Shown here: positions 32,635 through 40,776 of the stretch, piece after piece | Numbering within the stretch: position 1 is the stretch's first letter | Layout: each line of letters opens with the position of its first letter | Program-made: the position numbers and the translations under genes | Notes under the pieces: generated by a model | The model's database searches: none | What the model saw: only the letters and a program-made list of their open reading frames with translations | What the model was told of the DNA's origin: nothing | DNA from: Actinomadura citrea | GTDB lineage: Bacteria > Actinomycetota > Actinomycetes > Streptosporangiales > Streptosporangiaceae | DNA: 64,000 nucleotides | Reading direction: 5' to 3' | NCBI RefSeq assembly: GCF_013409045.1 | Contig: NZ_JACCBT010000001.1 | Span: 4,278,001-4,342,000 of the forward strand

Positions 32635-32662
32635 CCGGTGTTGTCGCCGGGTAACACCCCGG
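32635..32662. promoter_or_regulatory. TetR-type operator, copy A
   Basis: CCGGTGTT-N10-AACACCCCGG inverted repeat just before the decayed TetR start; the same GGTGTT-N10-AACACC lies before the intact TetR gene at 34991. Confidence 0.55.
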
Positions 32663-32676
32663 ATGCCGTGCTGTCC

Positions 32677-32920
32677 ATGACGAGTACGGCGTGACCCGCG
32701 CCGCCGCGCCCTGCTGTCAGCAAGCCGATCCTGTACTGCCGCTTCGGCGACAAGAGCGGCCTCTACCAGGCGCTCGCCGAGCGGCACACGCGCAAGCTGA
32801 TCGAGGGGATCCGGGACGAGTTCTCCCGCGGGGACCCGATCCGCGACCGCACCCGCTCCACCATCGACACCTACCTGGCGACGATCTCCAAGAACCTCAA
32901 CCTCTACCGGTTCCTCATGC
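32677..32920 (+). pseudogene. Truncated, internally deleted TetR gene copy
   Basis: The ATG at 32677 is followed by four codons and a stop. After a short stretch matching the start of the gene at 35031, about 90 bp are missing. Then 32717-32920 matches 35173-35376 almost base for base (three differences noticed, such as CTGC for CCGC), covering part of the HTH and the following helices. The match stops after TTCCTCATGC, where unrelated sequence begins. It is a dead copy from duplication of the LPMO-TetR locus. Confidence 0.85.
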
Positions 32921-33046
32921 TCGATCTCGCGTTATGAGAACGCATCAGCCCTTCGTTGCGCCCGGAACCGTTTCCGGGACGGTTCATTTCGCCCGGTCAA
33001 TGTGGCCAGGTCCCGGTCGAAGGCCGGGCGACGAAGGAGAAGCGTC

Positions 33047-34084
33047 ATGAAAAAAAGCTGGGGAGCGCTCGCAGAAGCGCTCTCCCTGATCATCGGCTTA
33101 TTGGGGACGGCGTGCGCAGCACGCCTCTACCCTGAGTATTCGCCGGTCACGGTGTCGGCGCTCAGTTCGGTCCTGGGGGCGGTCTTCTTCAGCCTTACCA
33201 CTCCCTTGTGGCACAAGGCGCGGGAGCGCAAGGAGCAGACCTCCGAGACCCGGTGGAGGTGGACCCACTGGAAGCTGGCGGCCTTCCTGCTTCCCACCCT
33301 CGTCCAGGGCCAGCTGTATCAGACTGCTCTGAAGCGTGTGGGCATCGGGAAGGCGGTGGCCATCACGACGCTGGGGCTGCTGTGCGTGTCGGCGTGGAGG
33401 CTGGCCTTCCCGTCGGGCGGGCCGGCCCGGCTGCGGCATGCTGTGTGGCCACTGATCGCATTGGCCGGCATCGTGTTGCTGACCCAGCCGTTCAGCGGCG
33501 GGTCTGATGCCTGGGGGCTGGCGGCGGCGGGCGCGACCTCCGTGATCGGCGGCGTTTCCCTGATCGTCACCGGGAAGCTGTCCAGCCTGGGCGCCCTCCC
33601 CCGGGCCATCAGGTTGCAGCGGTGGACCGCTGCCCTGTTCGTCGGGATACCGATCCTCGCCCTGAGCGATGATCATTGGTTCACCGGACGGGCGTTGTCG
33701 ACCATGGCGCTCGCGTCGACGCTGCTCATTGTCGGCGCTTGGGTCCACATCTACGCCTACGAGCTCGCCGACTCCGATGGGGTGATCGGCACGGCGTCCA
33801 GTCTCAAGCCGGTGTTGGCCCTCTTCGTGGGGCTCGTCGTGGTCGGGCAGGCGCCGGGGCTTTACGGATGGATCGGCTCAGGACTGGTGGTGGTGGCATC
33901 GGCCGCCGCCGTCCGGCTCCTCTCCCGCGCCAACCCGCGCCCCATCAAGGACGGCGCCTGGAAGACCCGCCCCGGCACTGGTGAGAACAACGACGGCGCT
34001 TGGATCCCCGTCCACCGCGCCTGGACCGGTGGCCCCCGCACCTGGAAACAGGACGAGGCCGTCTGGAAACTCCACCACGCCTGA
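33047..34084 (+). CDS. EamA/DMT-family membrane transporter with unusual tail
   Basis: A 345-residue integral membrane protein with about ten hydrophobic helices. The duplicated EamA organisation shows in GKAVAITTLGLLCVSAWRL and in SSLKPVLALFVGLVVVG. Drug/metabolite transporters export amino acids, nucleotides or toxins. After the last helix (about residue 300) comes a hydrophilic tail with repeated G-A-W and TW(K/T) elements, unusual for the family. ATG 33047 has AAGGAGA upstream and opens with a run of A. Lower GC than its neighbours and position inside a split duplication suggest it was inserted. The substrate is unknown. Confidence 0.8.
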   Translation: MKKSWGALAEALSLIIGLLGTACAARLYPEYSPVTVSALSSVLGAVFFSLTTPLWHKARERKEQTSETRWRWTHWKLAAFLLPTLVQGQLYQTALKRVGIGKAVAITTLGLLCVSAWRLAFPSGGPARLRHAVWPLIALAGIVLLTQPFSGGSDAWGLAAAGATSVIGGVSLIVTGKLSSLGALPRAIRLQRWTAALFVGIPILALSDDHWFTGRALSTMALASTLLIVGAWVHIYAYELADSDGVIGTASSLKPVLALFVGLVVVGQAPGLYGWIGSGLVVVASAAAVRLLSRANPRPIKDGAWKTRPGTGENNDGAWIPVHRAWTGGPRTWKQDEAVWKLHHA

Positions 34085-34114
34085 CGACTCCACCGCCGTC
34101 GGGAATCACGAGCC

Positions 34115-34136
34115 GTCCCTCCCCCCCGGGAGGGAC
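34115..34136 (+). terminator. Hairpin after the DMT transporter
   Basis: GTCCCTCCC, loop CCCC, GGGAGGGAC; a perfect 9-bp stem 30 bp after the stop, with no T-tract. Confidence 0.55.
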
Positions 34137-34259
34137 GTGCGAACACAACACCACGTGACGGCGGAGCGCGGGTGACCCTCAGGGGCCGCCCGCGCTCTCC
34201 TTCCGCAGGACGCGCCACCCTCGGCGCGGGGATGTCCTTCACCTGGGATTGGGGGTGAG

Positions 34260-34535
34260 GTGCTCGAGCTCGAGCTCCCATCAGCGGTTGTGGCGGCGGT
34301 CGAGGCCTGCGCGGAGCAGCCGGTGCCCTCCAGGGAAACCCGGCCGCGAGCAGCGGGACGACGACGAGGACGATCGCCGTTTCGGCGATGGTGGTCGCGC
34401 GACTCCGCGGGGGCCGGGTGGTCCGGCCCCGACTGGTCGGTCCAGACCTGCACGGTCCGCCCGGTCCACTGCCTCAGCCCGAGAGGCGTCTCGGCACTGC
34501 GCCGACCCCCGACGGGGTCCGTCCAGGTGACCGCG
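34260..34535 (-). pseudogene. Remnant of a Rv1733c-like membrane protein gene
   Basis: On the minus strand one frame reads VTWTDPVGG...TVQVWTDQSG, which I associate with the extracytoplasmic part of Rv1733c-type actinobacterial membrane proteins. A +1 shift then gives a hydrophobic segment TTIAETAIVLVVVPLLAAGF, the expected second transmembrane helix. The N-terminal half and first helix are missing. A frameshifted C-terminal remnant is the simplest reading; the family assignment is from memory and tentative. Confidence 0.4.
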
Positions 34536-34599
34536 GCCGGTCGAAGCGCTGCCGGCGCCGGGCCCGCCCGGGTCCTCCATGGGCCGCACCAGAAGCAGG

Positions 34600-34973
34600 A
34601 TGCCAAGGAAGACCAACCTCGCCGTGGCCGCCGGGCTGCCGCTGGTGCCGGCCGTGCCGGCGTGGTCCCACGGGTACACCACCTCGCCGCCGAGCCGCAG
34701 CTACCTGTGCGGGACGCACCAGGTCCGCGACTGCGGCCAGGTCCAGTGGGACCCCGACGGCGTCGAGGGCCCGAAGGGATTCCCGCAGCGCGAACCGGGC
34801 GACGGGAGGATCTGCGCCGGCGCCGACGGGCGCTGGGCGCCGCTCGACGACCAGCGCGGCGGGACCGGGTGGCCGGCGACCAGGGTGACGGCCGGCACCT
34901 GCTGCTCGCCGTGTGGGACATCGGCGACACCGGCAACGCCTTCTGCCAGTGCTCCGACCTGGACTTCGGCTGA
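34600..34973 (+). pseudogene. Decayed second copy of the AA10 LPMO
   Basis: Near-identical to the gene at 31989 over the signal peptide (four residues shorter), the mature start HGYTTSPPSR and on to GGTGWPATRVTAG. About 210 bp are then missing, including the second copper His, and the frame is shifted. The original C-terminus (AVWDI..TGNAF..CSDLDFG) is still readable in another frame up to the TGA at 34971-34973. The product would be inactive. It sits directly before the intact TetR gene, as in the ancestral arrangement. Confidence 0.85.
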
Positions 34974-34988
34974 TCCGCGGGAGGCCGG

Positions 34989-35016
34989 CCGGTGTTGTCA
35001 CCGGGTAACACCCCCG
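34989..35016. promoter_or_regulatory. TetR-type operator, copy B
   Basis: GGTGTT (34991-34996), N10, AACACC (35007-35012), 18 bp before the TetR ATG. Probably the autoregulatory site of the TetR protein. Confidence 0.55.
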
Positions 35017-35030
35017 GATACCGTGCTGTC

Positions 35031-35687
35031 ATGACGAGTGCGGCGGGCCCGCCGGGGCCCGGACCACGGCGTGATCCCGGTCGCCGCCGTGCCCTGCTGG
35101 AGGCCGCCGACCGGGTCATCCAGCGGGAGGGCCCCGAGGCGTCCATGGCCGCGATCGCCGCGGAGGCGGGGATCAGCAAGCCGATCCTGTACCGCCACTT
35201 CGGCGACAAGAGCGGTCTCTACCAGGCGCTCGCCGAGCGGCACACGCGCAAGCTGATCGAGGGGATCCGGGACGAGTTCTCCCGCGGCGACCCGATCCGC
35301 GACCGCACCCGCTCCACCATCGACACCTACCTGGCGACGATCTCCAAGAACCTCAACCTCTACCGGTTCCTCATGCACCGGGCGAGCGCAGAGGACACGG
35401 CCACGCACAGCGCGATGAGCACCATGATCCGGGACGTGAGCCGGGAGCTGGCCGAGGTGATGATCGCCGAGGGGGAGATGGCGGACCGGACCCGCGCCTA
35501 CGTGTGGGGGCACGCGATCGTCGGCATGGTGCAGACGGCCGGCGACTGGTGGCTCGACCACGCCGACGACGTGCCGCGCGAGGCCGTCGTGGACGGTCTC
35601 GTCGACCTCGTCCTCGGCGGGCTGCCCGCCGCCGCGTCCGAGGCCCGCGGCCCCCGGCCGCCCGACGACCCGCGACCCCCGAGCTGA
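35031..35687 (+). CDS. TetR-family transcriptional regulator
   Basis: A 218-residue repressor. The N-terminal HTH runs ALLEAADRVI...MAAIAAEAGISKPILYRHFGDKSGLYQAL (residues about 20-65). The C-terminal ligand domain includes YVWGHAIVGMVQTAGDWWLDH, typical of the TetR_C_33-like group. A palindrome directly upstream suggests autoregulation. There is no convincing RBS before ATG 35031, so the mRNA may be leaderless. It is downstream of the dead LPMO copy; in the ancestral locus it probably sat behind the active LPMO. It may also influence the ABC operon that converges on it. Confidence 0.88.
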   Translation: MTSAAGPPGPGPRRDPGRRRALLEAADRVIQREGPEASMAAIAAEAGISKPILYRHFGDKSGLYQALAERHTRKLIEGIRDEFSRGDPIRDRTRSTIDTYLATISKNLNLYRFLMHRASAEDTATHSAMSTMIRDVSRELAEVMIAEGEMADRTRAYVWGHAIVGMVQTAGDWWLDHADDVPREAVVDGLVDLVLGGLPAAASEARGPRPPDDPRPPS

Positions 35688-35718
35688 CCGTGCAGACCGA
35701 CGCGCAGACCGACGACGC

Positions 35719-36804
35719 CTACGGCCGCGCCTGACCCTCGCGCGCCCCGCCCTCCGGCGCCCGTTCCTCCGGCGCCCGTTCCTTCGCGGGCGGGGCCGTC
35801 GTTCCGGCGCCGTCGGCGAAGTGGCAGGCCACCGCCTGGGGCGGCCCGCCCCGCGGGACGAGCGCGGGCGTCTCCCGCTCGCAGACGTCGGCGGCCATGT
35901 AGCAGCGGGTCCGGAACCGGCACCCGCTGGGCGGCTCGGCCGGCGACGGCACCTCCCCGCGCAGCACGATCTCACCGGCGTCGTCGTCCGGCCGGTCGTG
36001 GACGGACGGCGCCGCCGACAGCAGCGCCCGCGTGTAGGGGTGCTGCGGGTCGCCGAACACCTCGGCGGCCGGACCCTGCTCCACGATCGTCCCGAGGTAC
36101 ATGACGGCGACGTCGTGGGCGATGTGCCGGACGACGTCCAGGTCGTGGGAGATGAACAGGTACGCCACGCCCAGTTCGGACTGCAGGTCGGCCAGCAGGT
36201 TGAGGATCTGGGCGCGGACCGACACGTCCAGGGCGGACACCGCCTCGTCGCACACCAGGAGCTTCGGCCGCAGCGCCAGGGCGCGGGCGATCGCGACGCG
36301 CTGGCACTGGCCGCCCGACAGCTGGTGCAGGTGCCGGGGGCCGTGCTCGGGGCTCAGGCCCACGAGATCGAGGAGCCGGGCGACCTCGGCGTCCGCACGG
36401 TCGCGCGGCACGATCCCGGAATGGACGCGCCAGCCCTCGGCGATGACGTCGGCGACGGTCATCCTCGGATTCAGCGACGTGTAGGGGTCCTGGAACACCA
36501 TCTGCAGGTCGCGGCTCATGCGGCGCCGCCGCCGGGGCGGGACGGACGCCAGGTCGGCGCCCGCGAACTCGATCGACCCGGCGAACGCGGGCCGCAGCCC
36601 CACCACGGCCCGCGCCAGCGTCGACTTGCCGCAGCCCGACTCGCCGACGACGCCGAGCGTCCGCCCGGCCCGCACGGTCAGGTCGAGCCCGGCGACGACG
36701 GGGACCCGCCGCCGCCCGAACCCGTGGCGGCCGGGGCGCTCGTACCCCGCCTCCAGGCCGCTGACCTTGAGCACGACCTCGGTGTCCTGCGCGGTGGCCG
36801 TCAT
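35719..36804 (-). CDS. Dpp/Opp-type ABC importer ATPase, F subunit
   Basis: A 361-residue ATPase: Walker A GESGCGKST near residue 58, Q-loop MVFQDPYTSLNP, signature LSGGQCQRV, Walker B LLVCDEAVSALD and H-loop ISHDL. The C-terminal oligopeptide/dipeptide extension has the Cys cluster GCRFRTRCYMAADVCERE, the iron-sulfur-like site of DppD/F. The tail ends in charged EERAPEGGAREG repeats. The ATG overlaps the stop of the D-subunit gene (ATGA). It is the last gene of the LacI operon. Confidence 0.93.
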   Translation of the reverse strand: MTATAQDTEVVLKVSGLEAGYERPGRHGFGRRRVPVVAGLDLTVRAGRTLGVVGESGCGKSTLARAVVGLRPAFAGSIEFAGADLASVPPRRRRRMSRDLQMVFQDPYTSLNPRMTVADVIAEGWRVHSGIVPRDRADAEVARLLDLVGLSPEHGPRHLHQLSGGQCQRVAIARALALRPKLLVCDEAVSALDVSVRAQILNLLADLQSELGVAYLFISHDLDVVRHIAHDVAVMYLGTIVEQGPAAEVFGDPQHPYTRALLSAAPSVHDRPDDDAGEIVLRGEVPSPAEPPSGCRFRTRCYMAADVCERETPALVPRGGPPQAVACHFADGAGTTAPPAKERAPEERAPEGGAREGQARP

Positions 36805-37835
36805 CGGGGCTCCTCGCTGTGCTGGGAGGCGACGACCTCCGCGGAGTGGTGGCAGGCGACGGCGCGGTCGCCGTCCTCGGTGAGCGGCGGGTCCTCGGTG
36901 CGGCACCTCTCGGTCGCGAACGGGCAGCGCGGGTGGAACGCGCAGCCGCCGGGACGGTGCCGCGGGTCCGGCGGGACGCCGTCGATCGGCTTGAGGCGCC
37001 CGCCGGACCCGGCGTCCGGCATGGCCTCCAGCAGGCCGAGCGTGTACGGGTGGGCGGGACGCGTGTAGACGGCGTCCAGCGGGCCGCGCTCCACGATGCG
37101 CCCGGCGTACATGACCGCGACGTCCTGCGCGACCCGCGCCACCACCCCGAGGTCGTGCGAGACCAGCAGCGTCGCGAGGTCGGCCTCGCGCTGCCGGCGC
37201 GCCAGCAGCCGCAGGATCTGCGCCTGCACGGTGACGTCGAGCGCGGTGGTGGGCTCGTCGGCGAGCAGCACCGACGGGCCGAGCGCCAGCGCCATCGCGA
37301 TCACCGCGCGCTGCCGCATGCCGCCGGAGAACTCGTGCGGGTGGTCGCGGTAGCGGGACTCGGCGCCGGCGATGCCGACCTCGCGCATCAGCGCGACCGC
37401 CCGTTCCCGGGCCTCCCGCCGGCCGAGGCCGAGGCGCCGCCGGAAGGGCTCGGCGATCTGCGGGCCGACGGCGAAGCCGGGGTTCAGCGCCGCCATCGGA
37501 TCCTGGAAGATCATCGCGACGCGGCTGCCGCGGGTCTCGCGCCAGCGCCGGGCCGAGAACCCGCCCGTGTCCTCGCCGTCCAGGACGACGGAGCCGGAGG
37601 TGACCTGCGCGCCGGGCGGCAGCAGCCCGATGAGCGCGAGCGAGGTCAGGCTCTTGCCGCTGCCCGACTCGCCGACCAGGGCGAGGACGCGGCCGCGCCG
37701 CAGCCGCAGGTCGACGCCCCGCACGACCGGCGTGACCTGCCGGCCGGAGCGGAACCCGATGTGCACGTCGCGCAGCTCCGCGGCAACGTCCCCGGAGGCC
37801 GGGGCGTGCGCGTGATCGACGGCTGGAACGGTCAT
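36801..37835 (-). CDS. Dpp/Opp-type ABC importer ATPase, D subunit
   Basis: A 344-residue ATPase: Walker A GESGSGKSL, Q-loop MIFQDPMAALNP, signature FSGGMRQRAVIAMAL, Walker B LLADEPTTALD, H-loop SHDLG. The C-terminal Cys motif GCAFHPRCPFATERC is the usual DppD site. ATG 37835 has GGAGG 5 nt upstream; ATG 37847 is in frame but less supported. It pairs with the F subunit to energise the permeases encoded upstream. Confidence 0.93.
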   Translation of the reverse strand: MTVPAVDHAHAPASGDVAAELRDVHIGFRSGRQVTPVVRGVDLRLRRGRVLALVGESGSGKSLTSLALIGLLPPGAQVTSGSVVLDGEDTGGFSARRWRETRGSRVAMIFQDPMAALNPGFAVGPQIAEPFRRRLGLGRREARERAVALMREVGIAGAESRYRDHPHEFSGGMRQRAVIAMALALGPSVLLADEPTTALDVTVQAQILRLLARRQREADLATLLVSHDLGVVARVAQDVAVMYAGRIVERGPLDAVYTRPAHPYTLGLLEAMPDAGSGGRLKPIDGVPPDPRHRPGGCAFHPRCPFATERCRTEDPPLTEDGDRAVACHHSAEVVASQHSEEPR

Positions 37836-37860
37836 GTGCGCCTCCATGGGATGTGCGCCA

Positions 37861-38739
37861 TCAGATCTGCGAGCGCGGGTCGGTCAGGTCGCGGAAGGCG
37901 TCGCCCACGAGGCCGACGCCGGTGACGACGGCGGCCAGCGCGATCGCCGGCATCGTGGAGATCCACCAGGCCGAGCCGAGGTAGTCGCGGCCCGCCGAGA
38001 CGGTCGCGCCCCACGACGCCTGGTCCGGCGGGATGCCGAGGCCGAGGAAGCTCAGCGACGCCTCCGCCACCATGACCAGGCCGATCTGCACGGTCGCCGC
38101 GACCAGCAGCGGCTGCCAGCACGACGGCAGCACGTGCCGGAACAGGATCCGCGCGTGCCCCGCGCCGAGCACCCGCGCCGAGTCGACGAACTCCAGGTCC
38201 CGGGTCGCGAGCGCGGACGCCCGCACCACCCGCGCGAAGATCACCCAGCGGGTCACCGCCAGCGTGATGACGATGTTGGTGACGCTCGGGCCGAGGACGC
38301 CCGCGATGAGGATGGCCAGCAGGATCGACGGGAACGCCAGTTGCACGTCCCCGAACCGGGACAGGACGCCGTCGGTCCAGCCGCCGAAGTAGCCGGACAC
38401 GAGCCCCGCCACCAGGCCCACGGCGCCGCCGATGAGCACGGTGGCGGCGCCGACCAGCAGCGACACGCGGCTGCCGGCGAGCAGCGCGGTCAGCATGTCG
38501 CGCCCGACCTGGTCGGTGCCGAGCCACGCGACCGACCCGTCCCCGAGACGGGACCCCGGCGCCAGCAGCCGGTGCGGCAGGTCGGTCGCGGCCGGGTCGT
38601 AGGGCATCAGCATCGGCCCGAACACGGCCGCCAGGACGAACAGCCCGACGATCCCGAGGCCCGCCCACGCGCGCGCGGGCAGCCTCCTGCGCCGCCGGGC
38701 CGCCGGGACCGGGATCACGGCGGGAGCGATGGCACTCAT
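37861..38739 (-). CDS. Dpp/Opp-type ABC permease, C subunit
   Basis: A 292-residue permease with an N-terminal helix (AWAGLGIVGLFVLAAVFG), the OppC_N segment LGTDQVGRDMLTALLAGSR and five more helices. The EAA loop is ASALATRDLEFVDSARVLGAGHARILFRHVLP, and the C-terminus ends GDAFRDLTDPR. AAGGAGGAAG precedes the ATG at 38739. It forms the channel with the B subunit for a peptide, oligosaccharide or metal-chelate ligand. Confidence 0.93.
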   Translation of the reverse strand: MSAIAPAVIPVPAARRRRRLPARAWAGLGIVGLFVLAAVFGPMLMPYDPAATDLPHRLLAPGSRLGDGSVAWLGTDQVGRDMLTALLAGSRVSLLVGAATVLIGGAVGLVAGLVSGYFGGWTDGVLSRFGDVQLAFPSILLAILIAGVLGPSVTNIVITLAVTRWVIFARVVRASALATRDLEFVDSARVLGAGHARILFRHVLPSCWQPLLVAATVQIGLVMVAEASLSFLGLGIPPDQASWGATVSAGRDYLGSAWWISTMPAIALAAVVTGVGLVGDAFRDLTDPRSQI

Positions 38740-38750
38740 GCTTCCTCCTT

Positions 38751-38769
38751 GTGGGGGACGGTCCCCCAC
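38751..38769. repeat. Perfect intergenic inverted repeat in the importer operon
   Basis: GTGGGGGAC-g-GTCCCCCAC between permease genes B and C. It could attenuate or stabilise the mRNA between subunits; no T-tract follows. Confidence 0.5.
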
Positions 38770-38788
38770 GCCCCCTGGTTCGCTGCGC

Positions 38789-39715
38789 TCATGCGTTCTC
38801 CGGAGTCAGTCGTGGATCGAGGGCGACGCACAGGACGTCCACGAGGAGGTTCAGCGCGATGTAGGAGACCGTGATCGTGACGATCGCGGCCTCGACGACG
38901 GCGTAGTCGCGGTTGGTGATCGCGTCCACCATCAGCGAGCCGATGCCGGGCCAGGAGAACACGACCTCGATGATCACCGCGTTGGCGATGAAGTTGCCCA
39001 TCAGCAGCCCGAGGACGGTGACGACGGGCAGCGCGATGTTGCGCGCCACGTGCACGTACATCACGGCGCCCTCACCGGTCCCCTTCGCGCGGGCGGTGCG
39101 GACGTAGTCCTTGCCGCTCTCCTCCAGGGCGCCGTTGCGGACGAGCCGGGCCAGCCATCCGACGAACGGCAGCGCCAGCGTGACCGAGGGCAGGATCACC
39201 GCCTCCGGGCCGCCGCCCGCCGTGCTCGGCAGCCAGTTCAGCTGCCGGGCGAACAGCAGGATCAGCACGATGCCGAGCCAGAACGACGGCACCGCCTGCC
39301 CGACCAGTGAGCCCGTGGAGACCAGCAGGTCGAGGATCTTGCCGGGCCGCCGCGCGCACAGCATGCCGAGCGGGTAGCCGACGGCGAGGGTGATGACCAG
39401 CGCGAGCGCGGCCAGCGTCAGGGTGGCGGGGAACCGGTCGAGGACGGCGCCCATCGCTCCGCCGCCGAGCCGCCACGAGTCGCCGAAGTCGCCGCGCAGT
39501 ATCTCGCCCATGTGCGCGACGTACTGCCGCCAGAGCGGCTCGTCCAGCCCGAAGTCGGCGCGGACGGAGGCGAGCTGCGCGGGGCTGGCGTCCGGCCCGA
39601 GGATCAGCGTCGCGGGGTCGCCGGGGACGACGCGCACGACGAGGAACACGACCGTGACGGCGCCCCAGGCCACGATGAGGGCCTGACCGGCGCGCCTCAG
39701 CAGGAACCGTCCCAT
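38789..39715 (-). CDS. Dpp/Opp-type ABC permease, B subunit
   Basis: A 308-residue permease with six predicted helices. It opens MGRFLLRRAGQALIVAWGAVTVVFLVVRVVPGDP in the DppB style, with an EAA loop around YVRTARAKGTGEGAVMYVHVARNIALPVVT. The C-terminus is LNLLVDVLCVALDPRL. Its ATG overlaps the LacI stop (ATGA), showing that regulator and transporter are co-transcribed. Confidence 0.93.
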   Translation of the reverse strand: MGRFLLRRAGQALIVAWGAVTVVFLVVRVVPGDPATLILGPDASPAQLASVRADFGLDEPLWRQYVAHMGEILRGDFGDSWRLGGGAMGAVLDRFPATLTLAALALVITLAVGYPLGMLCARRPGKILDLLVSTGSLVGQAVPSFWLGIVLILLFARQLNWLPSTAGGGPEAVILPSVTLALPFVGWLARLVRNGALEESGKDYVRTARAKGTGEGAVMYVHVARNIALPVVTVLGLLMGNFIANAVIIEVVFSWPGIGSLMVDAITNRDYAVVEAAIVTITVSYIALNLLVDVLCVALDPRLTPENA

Positions 39716-40776
39716 CAGCCGCCTCCGTTCGCGGTCCGCGACGAGGCGCGGACGACCAGTTCCGCGGGCAGCAGGGTCTGCCGCGGGGAGCCCGCGCCGG
39801 ACTCGCCCGACATCCGTTCGAGGAGCCGGTCCACCGCGGCGGCGCCGACGTCGGCGGCCGGCAGCCGGACCGTGGTGAGCGGTGGCGCGAGGTAGGCGGC
39901 GAACGGGTGGTCGCCGTGCCCGGCGACGCGGACGTCGCCGGGGATGCTCAGCCCGTGCTCGGTGAGCGCCCGGTACACGCCGAGAGCGAAGTAGTCGTTG
40001 CCGGCCAGGACGGCGGCGCCCGGCCCGACGCGGGCGGCGAGGCCGCGGCCGATCTCGTAGGAGTCCACCGGGTCCCACGGCTGGGAGCTGGCCTCGCGGC
40101 GCCGGGTCGGCACCTTCACCATGTGGTCGTCGCGGACCGCGATGCCGTGCTCGTCGAGCACGGCCCGGAACCCCCGGACGCGCTCCGCCACGGGCGAGAT
40201 GTCCAGGTCCTCCTCGACCAGGTACAGGTCGCGGGCGCCCTCGGCGACGAGGTGCTCGGTGGCGCGCCGCGCGCTGTCGTAGTAGTCGACGCCGACGAGG
40301 TCGGTGTCGAGCCCCGGCAGGTCGCGGTTGACCAGGACGACGGGTGTCCCGGACTTGCGGAGCCGGTCCCAGTGCTCGATCCCGTGCTGGACGGGCACCG
40401 CGAGGACGCCGTCCACGCCCCAGCGCATCAGCTCGTCCACGACGCGCCGCTCGTTGTCCACGCTGTCCTCGGTGACCATCAGCATCAGCGAGTAGCCGCG
40501 GACCCGGCCGCGCTCCTCGATCGCGCTGATCAGACGCGTGTAGAAGGGGTTGGACGGGTTGGTGATGACCAGCCCGAGGGTCATCGCGTTGCCCTGCACG
40601 AGGGACCGCGCCATCGTGTTCGGGACGTAGCCGAGGCGTTCGGCCTCGGCCCGCACCCGCTCGCGGGTCTCGGGGCTGACCGCGTCCTTGCCTGCCAGGG
40701 CGCGGGACACGGTGTTGACCGACAGGTCGAGGGCGGTCGCGATGTCCCGCAGGGTGGCCCTGCGGCGGGGTGTCAT
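39715..40776 (-). CDS. LacI-family transcriptional regulator
   Basis: A 353-residue regulator. The N-terminal HTH is ATLRDIATALDLSVNTVSRALAGKDAVSPETRERV, followed by the hinge helix NTMARSLVQG and a periplasmic-binding-like sensor domain (TLGLVITNPSNPFYTRL ... HGDHPFAAYLAPPLTTVR). It probably senses a sugar or nucleoside-like ligand and represses its own operon; a LacI-like palindrome lies upstream of the first operon gene (44736-44748). It is embedded between the binding-protein gene and the permease gene with ATGA overlaps on both sides. AGGAGG precedes the ATG. A sugar-type regulator for a Dpp-type importer hints at an oligosaccharide ligand. Confidence 0.92.
   Translation of the reverse strand: MTPRRRATLRDIATALDLSVNTVSRALAGKDAVSPETRERVRAEAERLGYVPNTMARSLVQGNAMTLGLVITNPSNPFYTRLISAIEERGRVRGYSLMLMVTEDSVDNERRVVDELMRWGVDGVLAVPVQHGIEHWDRLRKSGTPVVLVNRDLPGLDTDLVGVDYYDSARRATEHLVAEGARDLYLVEEDLDISPVAERVRGFRAVLDEHGIAVRDDHMVKVPTRRREASSQPWDPVDSYEIGRGLAARVGPGAAVLAGNDYFALGVYRALTEHGLSIPGDVRVAGHGDHPFAAYLAPPLTTVRLPAADVGAAAVDRLLERMSGESGAGSPRQTLLPAELVVRASSRTANGGG

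Noticed and set aside
32691..33050. 119-codon frame upstream of the DMT transporter
   Set aside because: It is an out-of-frame reading of the dead TetR copy and following spacer.
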